A DNA stretch of 13,984 nt from Candidatus Peribacter sp. UBA2144 (GCA_002328295.1 DCXE01000089.1:1-13984), one strand, 5' to 3'. Numbered from the stretch's first letter, positions 6,947 through 13,246 are shown. Notes: generated from the letters alone by a model not told the origin. Numbers and translations are program-made.

Positions 6947-7031
6947 AGTTAAAAGTGAATAGTGAAGAGTGAAAAATGGCTAAAGAGGACCAATTATTTG
7001 AGCACTTTTAACTATTAACTTTTAACTTTAC
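6947..7031. repeat. Inverted pair of heptad arrays between divergent rpsU and gyrB
   Basis: The left arm (6947-6974) has units AGTTAAA, AGTGAAT and similar; the right arm (7004-7031) has ACTTTTA, ACTATTA and similar. The right arm, reverse complemented, matches the left over about 25 bases with 4 differences. About 30 bp lie between them. The pair separates two divergent promoters, where no terminator is needed, so termination cannot be its only explanation. Confidence 0.78.
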
Positions 7032-7037
7032 CCCCCA

Positions 7038-7066
7038 TTGATTTAGCGGCATTTAGTCGGTAAAAT
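7038..7066 (+). promoter_or_regulatory. gyrB promoter, near-leaderless
   Basis: TTGATT (7038-7043), exactly 17 bp, then TAAAAT (7061-7066), then 10 bp to the ATG at 7077. The expected transcription start is about 3 nt before the start codon, leaving no room for a ribosome binding site. Confidence 0.7.
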
Positions 7067-7076
7067 CTCCTAAGTT

Positions 7077-9119
7077 ATGCCAAAGAAGGATAATTACACA
7101 GCTAAGCAGATCCAGGTTTTGGAGGGCTTGGAGCCCGTTCGAAAGCGCCCTGGAATGTATATAGGGTCCACGGATTCACGTGGACTTCATCACTGCGTAT
7201 ATGAAATTGTAGACAACTCTATCGACGAAGCGATGGCGGGCAACTGCACTATGGTTACTGTTATTCTTCATGATGATGGTTCGGTTAGCGTAGAAGACAA
7301 CGGAAGGGGAATTCCCATAGATCCCCATTCGAAGCTCAAAAAGCCGGCTCTCGAAGTTGTAATGACAACCCTTCACGCGGGAGGAAAGTTTGGAGGGGAT
7401 GACAGTGTATACAAAGTATCAGGCGGACTTCATGGAGTTGGAGCATCCGTTGTTAATGCACTCAGCGTAAAGATGGTTGCTGAAGTTTATAAAGGGGGAA
7501 AGATACATTCTCAGGAATACTCCAAAGGAAAAACCAAGACCAAACTTACAGCCAAAGGTTCAACCAAGAAGACCGGAACAAGGATCCAATTCTGGCCTGA
7601 TGCAGATATTTTTGATGCGACTATTTTCAGTATGGAGACGCTGATGAATAGAATGAGACAACAGGCATATCTTACTAGAAACGTCACAATCGCAATCTTG
7701 GATGAAAGAAAGGAGCGTCCCGAAGCAGACCGCGTCTATCCTCGTTTATATCGTTTCCATTTCGAAGGAGGAATATCTGCTTACGTTGCTCATCTTAATG
7801 AATCAAAAGAGCGCATAGGAGTTCCGATTTGGTTCGAGAAAGGAACTGATGATGGGTTTGTAGAAGTTGCTCTCCAGTACACGAAGTCCTTCCAAGAGCA
7901 TGTTGTTAGTTTCGCAAATAATATCCACACATCCGAAGGGGGACATCACTTAACAGGATTCAAGGCAGCATTAACCAGAACTATCAATGCTTATGCTCGT
8001 TCTCAAAGTTTAATAAAAGAAAAGGATGAAAACCTGTCAGCTGATGATGTGCGTGAAGGGCTGACTGCAGTAATCTCGATCCGCATCAAAGAGCCTCAGT
8101 TCGAAGGACAAACCAAATCCAAACTTGGAAATGCAGAGATGAAAACAGCAGTAGAGACTGTGGTTAATGATAAGTTGGCTGAATACATGGAGGAGCATCC
8201 ATCTGAAGCCAAGGATATAGTTGCAAAATGTTTGCTCGCATCCCGTGCAAGGCTTGCTGCCCGTGCCGCTCGCGATAGCGTTATCCGAAAGGGTGCTCTG
8301 GAAGGAATGACTCTTCCAGGCAAGCTCGCAGACTGCCAATCAAAAGATCCTGCTGATTCGGAACTGTTTATTGTTGAGGGAGACAGCGCAGGAGGTTCGG
8401 CCAAGCAGGGAAGAAATCCGCGATTCCAGGCAATACTTCCTCTCAGAGGAAAAATTCTTAATGTTGAGCAGGCGAGATTGGATAAGATGCTTGCAAATAA
8501 TGAAATCAAATCGTTGATAATTGCATTGGGAGTTGGCATCGGAGATGTTAAAGATTTATCCAAGCTCAGATACGATCGAATTGTAATCATGACAGACGCG
8601 GATGTGGATGGAGCTCACATTAGAACTCTTTTGCTGACCCTCTTTTACAGGTACTTCCCGGAAGTAATCGAGGCTGGTCATTTGTATATTGCTCAGCCTC
8701 CTTTGTACAAGATTAGCAAAGGCAAAGACGAAAGGTATGTGTTCGATGACGATGAGAAAAAGGATTTGATGACTGAGTGGGGGGTAAATCTGGAAGAGGC
8801 AGTAGAATCAGAGGAAGAAGAAGCATCAGACGATGATGAAATGCAGGAATTGATGTCGGACCAAGAAGAATCTGAGGAAGAGTCGGTAAAGAAATCTCCT
8901 AAAGTGCACATGCAGCGATACAAAGGTTTGGGAGAAATGAATGCAGAACAGTTGTGGGAAACCACAATGGATCCGGATCACAGAATAATGCTCAGGGTAA
9001 CTATGGAAGATGCCGAGCAAGCCGACTTAACCTTCTCAACACTTATGGGATCAGAAGTTGCTCCGAGGCGTAAGTTTATACAGACGCATGCGAAGGGGGT
9101 GAAAAACCTAGACATCTAA
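7077..9119 (+). CDS. gyrB: DNA gyrase subunit B
   Basis: This 680-residue ATPase subunit of gyrase introduces negative supercoils together with GyrA. Visible motifs are: the GHKL ATPase site (EIVDNSIDEAMAG near 43-55, DNGRGIPID, GGLHGVGASVVNAL); the transducer domain; the Toprim motif VEGDSAGGSAKQGR with Glu434; the metal-binding DADVDGAH (Asp507, Asp509, Asp511); and the C-terminal QRYKGLGEMNAEQLWETTMDP. GyrB rather than ParE is favoured by the GKILNVEQAR and RYKGLGEMN contexts, but the ParE possibility cannot be fully excluded without gyrA nearby. Between Toprim and the C-terminal block, residues about 570-605 form an unusually acidic, Glu/Asp/Ser-rich insertion. The gene is monocistronic, and its stop codon abuts a heptad repeat. 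Confidence 0.96.
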   Translation: MPKKDNYTAKQIQVLEGLEPVRKRPGMYIGSTDSRGLHHCVYEIVDNSIDEAMAGNCTMVTVILHDDGSVSVEDNGRGIPIDPHSKLKKPALEVVMTTLHAGGKFGGDDSVYKVSGGLHGVGASVVNALSVKMVAEVYKGGKIHSQEYSKGKTKTKLTAKGSTKKTGTRIQFWPDADIFDATIFSMETLMNRMRQQAYLTRNVTIAILDERKERPEADRVYPRLYRFHFEGGISAYVAHLNESKERIGVPIWFEKGTDDGFVEVALQYTKSFQEHVVSFANNIHTSEGGHHLTGFKAALTRTINAYARSQSLIKEKDENLSADDVREGLTAVISIRIKEPQFEGQTKSKLGNAEMKTAVETVVNDKLAEYMEEHPSEAKDIVAKCLLASRARLAARAARDSVIRKGALEGMTLPGKLADCQSKDPADSELFIVEGDSAGGSAKQGRNPRFQAILPLRGKILNVEQARLDKMLANNEIKSLIIALGVGIGDVKDLSKLRYDRIVIMTDADVDGAHIRTLLLTLFYRYFPEVIEAGHLYIAQPPLYKISKGKDERYVFDDDEKKDLMTEWGVNLEEAVESEEEEASDDDEMQELMSDQEESEEESVKKSPKVHMQRYKGLGEMNAEQLWETTMDPDHRIMLRVTMEDAEQADLTFSTLMGSEVAPRRKFIQTHAKGVKNLDI

Positions 9120-9120
9120 A

Positions 9121-9150
9121 TTGAAAGTTGAAAATGGTAAATGGAAAATG
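9121..9150. repeat. Left heptad arm flanking the bIVP gene
   Basis: Four 7-bp units, TTGAAAG and TTGAAAA followed by TGG-type units, start one base after the gyrB stop. Reverse complementing the array at 9567-9596 gives about 23 matches over 30 bases, so the two form inverted flanks of the four-helix-bundle gene. Confidence 0.75.
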
Positions 9151-9158
9151 TTTTTGAT

Positions 9159-9186
9159 TTGACATGAGAGACAGAGGGTGTACGAT
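9159..9186 (+). promoter_or_regulatory. Promoter of the bIVP gene, near-leaderless
   Basis: A perfect TTGACA (9159-9164), a 16-bp spacer and TACGAT (9181-9186) end 8 bp before the ATG at 9195. The cassette between the heptad arms thus carries its own strong-looking promoter. Confidence 0.65.
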
Positions 9187-9194
9187 ATTCCACC

Positions 9195-9566
9195 ATGGTT
9201 ACTAGAAATCCGATTCAGGATAAGGCATATGAATTTGCTCTTAATATAGTGGATTATTGTAGAAAAATTATGCGTGAAGAGAAAGAATATGTGTTAAGCA
9301 AACAGGTTTTACGATCCGGAACATCTATCGGAGCAAATATTGAAGAGGCTCAACAAGCAGAGAGTAAGAAAGATTTTATTTCTAAGATGTCCATTTCTCT
9401 CAAGGAGGCATACGAAACTAGATATTGGATTATATTAATACGTGATAGTGGTATAGAAACTGAAGAAAAATCAAATGTATTGTTTAACCAAGTTCAAGAG
9501 CTTATTCGAATGTTGGTTGCAATAATAAAAACATCTAAGTTTAATTTATATAATTCGAAAAAATAA
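9195..9566 (+). CDS. Four-helix-bundle protein, 23S rRNA intervening-sequence (bIVP/S23) family
   Basis: This 123-residue protein shows the family signature RSGTSIGANIEEAQQAESKK near residues 41-60, then DFISKMSISLKEAYETRYWI and a long final helix. Homologues often lie in intervening sequences of 23S rRNA genes or stand alone; their function is not established. The diversity-generating retroelement accessory protein Avd has the same fold. Here the gene is not in an rRNA gene. It stands alone with its own promoter between inverted heptad repeats, exactly filling the space between the gyrB stop and the hisS stop. Its AT-rich codon use differs from gyrB, which suggests separate origin. No reverse transcriptase or variable target is visible nearby. 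Confidence 0.9.
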   Translation: MVTRNPIQDKAYEFALNIVDYCRKIMREEKEYVLSKQVLRSGTSIGANIEEAQQAESKKDFISKMSISLKEAYETRYWIILIRDSGIETEEKSNVLFNQVQELIRMLVAIIKTSKFNLYNSKK

Positions 9567-9570
9567 TTAT

Positions 9571-9598
9571 CAACTTTCAATTTACAACTTTCAACTGT
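9571..9598. repeat. Right heptad arm flanking the bIVP gene
   Basis: Four 7-bp units of the type CAACTTT, CAATTTA end two bases before the hisS stop codon. They are the inverted counterpart of the array at 9121-9150. Whatever their origin, they lie between convergent genes, where a terminator is expected, but the cassette gene separates the arms. Confidence 0.75.
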
Positions 9599-9600
9599 TA

Positions 9601-10944
9601 TTAGTCTTCATCCACATCTACAAACTTGTCTCTAAGAGTGTATGTGTCGAGGTTTTCTTCTCCAATAAATTTTAGGACGGTTGGAATTGCTTCTTTGAAT
9701 TTAATCTCTTGCTGTTTCCCAGCTTCCATATCTTTAATAATAATTGTTCCACTTTTTACTTCCATCTTGCCCAGAAGCAGTGTGTAACGTGCTCCAAATT
9801 TGTCTGCGAGTCTCATTTGGCTCTTTAAGCTTGCTTCACCCAAAGCTCCTAGAGTGTGAACTCCTCTGTCGCGAAGATCAGAAATCAGAGTAAGACATTT
9901 CTTCTTGGCCTCCGGTCCCAACTGTGCCACAAAAACATCAACCTGATCTTTGAATGGGGCTTTAACTCCGGCCTCTTTCATGTGCCATATCATACGCTCT
10001 ACTCCTCCAGCAAAACCTACACCAGGAGTGGATCGTCCTCCCAAGAGTTCAATAAGCCCGTCGTATCTACCGCCACCTCCAACTGCATTCTGAGCACCAG
10101 TAGATTCATCCCAAAATTCAAAGACTGTTTGCGTGTAATAATCGAGCCCGCGAACAAGAGTGGCATTTTTTTCGTATTCAACTCCGAGCTCATCCAAATA
10201 TCCAATCAGAGTCGAATGAAACTCTTTACTATCATCATCAATAAACTGATCCATTACAGGCGCGCTCTTTAGAATTATCTGTGTATCTTCTTCTTTCGAA
10301 TCTAATAATCTGAGCGGATTGGTTTTCAGGCGTTTTTGATCCAGTTCAGGTAAGTTCCTTTCTTTGCCGATAAAAAAGTCTTTTAGAGATTCGATATAGG
10401 CCTGACGATTTTCGGTCGTTCCTATGTTGTTGATCTGAAGTTTCAGGCGCCCTCTAATTTTTAGGTCAGTGAGTATTTTTGAAATTACAAGAATCAGCTG
10501 TGCATCAATGCTTGGATCTTTGAGTCCAATTATTTCCATATCAAATTGATGAAATTGCCTATACCTCCCTTTTTGCGGTCTGTCGTAGCGATAGCAAGGA
10601 CCAAAGGAATAAAATTCTACAGGTTGCGGCAATTGATGCATTCCATGTTCAATATAAGACCTGCAGATTCCGGCGGTAAACTCCGGTCTTAGTGCTAATC
10701 CTGCAGAATCTTCATCATTTTTCTTCCCGCTGACCATGAACAATTCTTTTTCAACTATGTCAGTATGCTCTCCAATTCCACGTTCAAAGATTGCTTTATT
10801 CTCGAACATCGGCGTCTCGATCCTCTTGTAACCCGCTTGTCTCGCGCGATGCCTAACGGCCTTTTTTATATACGTCATGTACTGATGATCCTCTGGAAGG
10901 ACGTCGTGGGTACCCTTTGGTGTGCGAAACATTGGTTGGGACAT
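9601..10944 (-). CDS. hisS: Histidine--tRNA ligase
   Basis: This 447-residue class II synthetase charges tRNA-His. Visible features from MSQPMFRTPKGTHDVLP are: ENKAIFERGIGEHTDIVEKEL; substrate block LRPEFTAGICRSYIEH; motif 2 FYSFGPCYRYDRPQKGRYRQFHQFD; the histidine-binding VRGLDYYTQTVFEF; motif 3 VGGGGRYDGLIELLGG then PGVGFAGGVERMI; and a C-terminal anticodon-binding domain (DVFVAQLG to KDMEAGKQQEI). The open frame runs 13 codons further to a TTG at 10983, but that TTG is the -35 box of a good promoter, so the ATG at 10944 is the start. An ATG four codons later is also possible. The cognate tRNA-His gene lies 1.2 kb upstream on the same strand, with a glycosyltransferase gene between. Confidence 0.96.
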   Translation of the reverse strand: MSQPMFRTPKGTHDVLPEDHQYMTYIKKAVRHRARQAGYKRIETPMFENKAIFERGIGEHTDIVEKELFMVSGKKNDEDSAGLALRPEFTAGICRSYIEHGMHQLPQPVEFYSFGPCYRYDRPQKGRYRQFHQFDMEIIGLKDPSIDAQLILVISKILTDLKIRGRLKLQINNIGTTENRQAYIESLKDFFIGKERNLPELDQKRLKTNPLRLLDSKEEDTQIILKSAPVMDQFIDDDSKEFHSTLIGYLDELGVEYEKNATLVRGLDYYTQTVFEFWDESTGAQNAVGGGGRYDGLIELLGGRSTPGVGFAGGVERMIWHMKEAGVKAPFKDQVDVFVAQLGPEAKKKCLTLISDLRDRGVHTLGALGEASLKSQMRLADKFGARYTLLLGKMEVKSGTIIIKDMEAGKQQEIKFKEAIPTVLKFIGEENLDTYTLRDKFVDVDED

Positions 10945-10954
10945 TCGAAAAAAA

Positions 10955-10983
10955 AGGGTACACGCTTTCAGTCTTCTTGCCAA
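10955..10983 (-). promoter_or_regulatory. hisS promoter, near-leaderless
   Basis: On the minus strand, TTGGCA (10983-10978), 17 bp, TACCCT (10960-10955), then exactly 10 bp to the ATG at 10944. This repeats the gyrB arrangement and decides the hisS start. Confidence 0.65.
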
Positions 10984-10994
10984 GGGGGTTTTAC

Positions 10995-11033
10995 TAGTTG
11001 ATTAGTTAGATAGTTTTTGGTTTTTGGTTACAA
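10995..11033. repeat. Short-period repeat array left of the GT87-like gene
   Basis: Three units on an 8-bp step (TAGTTGAT, TAGTTAGA, TAGTTTTT) pass into two perfect GTTTTTG heptads (11013-11026) and a GTTACAA. The GTTTTTG unit is the inverted relative of the CATAAAC/AAAAAAC array at 12271-12305, so the two arrays bracket the glycosyltransferase gene and tRNA-His. Confidence 0.65.
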
Positions 11034-11034
11034 T
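11029..11034 (+). promoter_or_regulatory. -10 box of the GT87-like gene
   Basis: TACAAT ends 9 bp before the ATG at 11044, the same spacing as in its neighbours. The -35 position holds only TTAGAT and lies in the repeat array, so this promoter is weaker or differently built. Confidence 0.45.
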
Positions 11035-11043
11035 ACTGAAGAT

Positions 11044-11907
11044 ATGAAGCTTAAATTATCATTTACATTAGTCCTTTTATTGAGCTTTTTGGCAGTTCTA
11101 ACCACTTTTTACCCATATGTTCAGTATTCAAATGACATTGATGTGTATGAGAAGATTGCAGGATCGGTCAACATGAGCGAATATCCGCCATTAACTTCCT
11201 CATTATTCTATGCTCTTAGCTTGCCAAGTTTCTCCTTCGAAACAGCTTGGCTCATATTCTTGTGGCTAATGATGATTGGAGCGGCGCTGTATGCTTATAG
11301 ATTTTGTAAGACACTGGATGCACCAATTGTGATCATAGCAACTTTTGTATCCATTTATTTGATTGGAGTTCACTACTCAGTTGCATGCTTTGATATCGTT
11401 GTAATGCTTTTGATTTTTATGTCGTGGAGAGCTAGCTTGAATGATAGATGGAAAGACAGTGGATTCTTTTTGATACTTGCATCCGCACTTAAACTTACGC
11501 CGATTGTCTTGCTCCCGATTCTTTACATCCTTGCTCCGAAGAAAGCTAGGGGCAGATTGAGTTATGGAATAATTGTTGGAGTTATTGTTTCAGTTCTTAT
11601 TCCAATATTTACATTGGGGATAAGTAAATCAACCGAGAATGTGAAGTACATGCTCAAGTACCACTCCGAAAGGGGAGTGGGGATAGACAGTACTTGGTCA
11701 GGAATACATATGCTTGCTAAAAACTTGAACGGAGAAAAAGTTGAGACTGCACTTCATCATGTTGCGCATCATAATGCAGAACTTGGTAATTCAATTACAT
11801 TTGCCTCAACTATAATTCTTATTTTGGGACTCCTTGCAATTTATTATTTCGCTTGGAAGAAGAGGTCAGAAAAATCATCAATTTGGATTCCACTTACGAT
11901 GATATAG
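11044..11907 (+). CDS. GT87-like (DUF2029) membrane glycosyltransferase, cut by an in-frame TAG
   Basis: The protein is polytopic from the first residues (MKLKLSFTLVLLLSFLAVL) and reads 287 residues to a TAG at 11905-11907. The first external loop has an Asp pair in NDIDVYEKIAG and a YPPLTSSLFY motif, as in GT-C enzymes of the GT87 type, which move mannose or other sugars from polyprenyl-phosphate donors outside the membrane. KLTPIVLLPIL and GIDSTWSGIHMLAKNLNG also fit this family. Past the TAG the same frame continues directly with further conserved membrane sequence, so the stop interrupts one ancestral gene of about 385 codons. I prefer the ATG to a TTG nine codons earlier that lies in repeats. 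The cause could be a recent nonsense mutation, a sequencing error or suppression; no signal for readthrough is evident. Confidence 0.75.
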   Translation: MKLKLSFTLVLLLSFLAVLTTFYPYVQYSNDIDVYEKIAGSVNMSEYPPLTSSLFYALSLPSFSFETAWLIFLWLMMIGAALYAYRFCKTLDAPIVIIATFVSIYLIGVHYSVACFDIVVMLLIFMSWRASLNDRWKDSGFFLILASALKLTPIVLLPILYILAPKKARGRLSYGIIVGVIVSVLIPIFTLGISKSTENVKYMLKYHSERGVGIDSTWSGIHMLAKNLNGEKVETALHHVAHHNAELGNSITFASTIILILGLLAIYYFAWKKRSEKSSIWIPLTMI

Positions 11908-11925
11908 ATAGTATTTGTAAGTCCG

Positions 11926-12201
11926 GTGCTATCGCCTCAATACATAATGTGGTTTTATCCGATCTTAATAATCATTATCATTGATACTTTCAGAAAACGC
12001 GAAGTGAGCTCTCTTACTTTAGGATTAATTCTAAGCTTAGTACTTCTCGGAGTTGCATCCCAATGGCTTGGCCCTCTGTATTACGACAAACTTCTGGCAC
12101 AGGAAGGACTCAAGTTTACTTTGATATTGAATCTGAGGAATCTTATGATTTTGATTGGAGGGGTTTTGTTAATAATTTCTGGGGCGAGAGATGGGGATTG
12201 A
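11926..12201 (+). pseudogene. C-terminal part of the interrupted GT87-like glycosyltransferase
   Basis: This is the same frame as the upstream part, resuming after the TAG. It reads SPVLSPQYIMWFYPIL, the conserved SPQY-W-P block near the C-terminus of GT87 proteins, then two more hydrophobic helices and the tail ISGARDGD. Translation could restart at the GTG at 11926 or the ATG at 11947, but the fragment alone would not be an enzyme. Its last 22 bases overlap the 3' end of tRNA-His on the opposite strand. Confidence 0.65.
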
Positions 12202-12257
12202 ACCCACGACCTGCCGGACCACAACCGGCCGCTCTAACCAACTGAGCTACTCTCGCC
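12180..12257 (-). tRNA. tRNA-His (GTG anticodon)
   Basis: The minus strand folds into a complete cloverleaf. It has a 7-bp acceptor stem (GCGAGAG with CTCTCGC), the D arm GCTC/GAGC, an anticodon stem GCCGG/CCGGC around TTGTGGT (anticodon GTG), a 5-nt variable loop, and the T arm GTGGG/CCCAT with loop TTCAATC. The extra G at -1 and C73 expected for tRNA-His are both encoded, and CCA is encoded at the 3' end. Its 3' end overlaps the tail of the glycosyltransferase fragment on the plus strand. Confidence 0.97.
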
Positions 12258-12274
12258 ATGATGTGTACATCATA
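12258..12274 (-). promoter_or_regulatory. Dyad and possible -10 box upstream of tRNA-His
   Basis: ATGATGT and ACATCAT (12258-12273) form a perfect 7-bp dyad directly abutting the tRNA 5' end. On the minus strand TATGAT (12274-12269) overlaps it and would start transcription about 5 nt before the tRNA. The -35 position falls in heptad repeats and is poor. Confidence 0.35.
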
Positions 12275-12305
12275 AACCAGAAACAAAAAACCATAAACAA
12301 AAAAT
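12271..12305. repeat. Heptad repeat array between tRNA-His and proB
   Basis: Five units, CATAAAC, CAGAAAC and A-rich variants, fill the space between tRNA-His and the proB stop codon. On the minus strand the units read GTTTATG or GTTTTTT, close to the GTTTTTG units at 11013-11026, which makes an inverted pair around the glycosyltransferase and tRNA-His. Confidence 0.72.
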
Positions 12306-13066
12306 CAACTATAAAACCTCGTCCCAATCTCGTGTCTGATTAGCCTATGAATAGCGTCAACCTCTTTTCCGTTTCCGATAAGTGCTTCCTTGCCCAATCG
12401 AGCAAGTCTTTCTGCAACTTCGCACTTTGAATCCATATTGCCTTTGCCATTCTTTGATCCATTTGGGCTAATAAATTTTCGCCACTCATCTACGCCAGCT
12501 CTTACTTCGCGGATTATTCTGGAAGCTGAATCATGCGGGTCGCCATTGAATAAGCCGTCTACGTCAGTTTCTATAATTAGCTTAGTTGCATCGGAAACTT
12601 CCGTGACAATACCGGCAATATGATCGTTATCGTATTCGATTGGACCATGAGACGTGACATCATTTCCATTAACAATGAGGACAAAACGTTTACCAGTAGC
12701 TTGTTCTATTGCTTGAACTTGATCTAAGGTGCGACAAAGATTCTCTCTCCCCTTACCGTTATTAAAGTCTTCTTCTTTTAATAATATCTGACCGCATCCG
12801 ATGTTATGGTTATTAAAGTGATAGTCCCATGCAGCCATAAGTTTCCACTGACCAATACAAGAGAGCCCTTGATCCATTTCTCTTATTTGAGGTTCAGCGT
12901 TGGGTGGCAGCAAGGTTTTAGCTGCTCCTATTGCTCCAGAAGAAACCAAGATCACTCTTTGCCCCAATTCTGATATCTGTCTGGCATTGCTGGCCATCAC
13001 TTCACCATTTAGGTGAGTGCCTTGTGTAATAGTGTCGGTTCCGACTTTGACTACGTAAGTATCCAT
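12305..13066 (-). CDS. proB: Glutamate 5-kinase without PUA domain
   Basis: This 253-residue amino-acid-kinase fold protein would phosphorylate glutamate to glutamyl-5-phosphate, the first step of proline synthesis. Visible are VVKVGTDTI at the N-terminus, VSSGAIGAAK, GQILLKEEDF, a VNGNDV block (VNEND in E. coli ProB), DNDHIAGIV, LIIETDVDGLFNGDP and the K-loop region NGKGNMDSKCEVAERL, ending GTRFYS. The E. coli enzyme has about 367 residues with a C-terminal PUA domain; this one stops after the kinase domain, as some family members do. The frame extends to a TTG at 13129 only through the terminator hairpin, so I chose the ATG at 13066. proA and proC are not in the window. The leader predicts control by proline supply, which in turn supports the glutamate kinase assignment. 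Confidence 0.87.
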   Translation of the reverse strand: MDTYVVKVGTDTITQGTHLNGEVMASNARQISELGQRVILVSSGAIGAAKTLLPPNAEPQIREMDQGLSCIGQWKLMAAWDYHFNNHNIGCGQILLKEEDFNNGKGRENLCRTLDQVQAIEQATGKRFVLIVNGNDVTSHGPIEYDNDHIAGIVTEVSDATKLIIETDVDGLFNGDPHDSASRIIREVRAGVDEWRKFISPNGSKNGKGNMDSKCEVAERLARLGKEALIGNGKEVDAIHRLIRHEIGTRFYS

Positions 13067-13086
13067 TTTATTAGAGTTACATATAT

Positions 13087-13115
13087 AAAAAAACAACCTC
13101 CTTTGCGTGAGGTTG
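13087..13115 (-). terminator. Intrinsic terminator/attenuator in the proB leader
   Basis: On the minus strand CAACCTC (13115-13109), an 8-nt loop and GAGGTTG (13100-13094) are followed by seven T (13093-13087). This is a canonical Rho-independent terminator. It ends only 20 bp before the proB ATG, so it must be bypassed for proB to be expressed from the upstream promoter. An identical GAGGTTG at 13152-13146 can compete for the same 5' arm. Confidence 0.8.
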
Positions 13116-13136
13116 GAAATGAAGTTCAAGAAAAAC

Positions 13137-13208
13137 TTACATACGCAACCTCGCTCCAGGTGGTGGAGTTATTAGGTTTACCTGCGACTTGAAAGTGTCA
13201 CACTGCAT
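13137..13208 (-). CDS. Proline-codon leader peptide of proB (23 aa)
   Basis: The ORF starts MQCDTFKS and ends ITPPPGARLRM, then TAA. Codons 15-17 are CCA, CCA, CCT, three consecutive prolines, and PPPG is also a known ribosome-slowing motif that needs EF-P. The ATG lies exactly 10 bp after the TATTAT -10 box, matching the near-leaderless layout of neighbouring genes. Codons 19-21 (GCG AGG TTG) contain the antiterminator strand GAGGTTG. A ribosome waiting at the first Pro codon would leave that strand free; one finishing at the TAA would cover it. The peptide probably has no function beyond being translated. It is too short for homology evidence, so the case rests on geometry and on the downstream gene. 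Confidence 0.72.
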   Translation of the reverse strand: MQCDTFKSQVNLITPPPGARLRM

Positions 13209-13218
13209 ATGTGCGGGG

Positions 13219-13246
13219 ATAATAACCCAAGATTCCGGGAAGTCAA
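13219..13246 (-). promoter_or_regulatory. Promoter of the proB leader
   Basis: On the minus strand TTGACT (13246-13241), 16 bp, TATTAT (13224-13219): each hexamer matches five of six consensus bases. It begins just after the stop of the proline-rich gene and gives proB its own transcript, starting near 13212 and carrying the leader ORF and the terminator. Confidence 0.7.

Noticed and set aside
104..7031. CRISPR array
   Set aside because: Units are 7-9 bp, degenerate and without spacers.
9120..9600. Diversity-generating retroelement
   Set aside because: Only an Avd-like fold is present; no reverse transcriptase, template repeat or variable repeat is seen.
12199..12307. Possible TGA recoding to glycine
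   Set aside because: proB ends with an ordinary TGA at the family's expected C-terminus, and no gene contains in-frame TGA.
13077..13104. AAGGAGG followed 14 bp later by ATG TAA, a start-stop ORF before proB
   Set aside because: The purine run is the terminator's 3' arm and loop; the spacing is too long and the other genes do not use Shine-Dalgarno sites.
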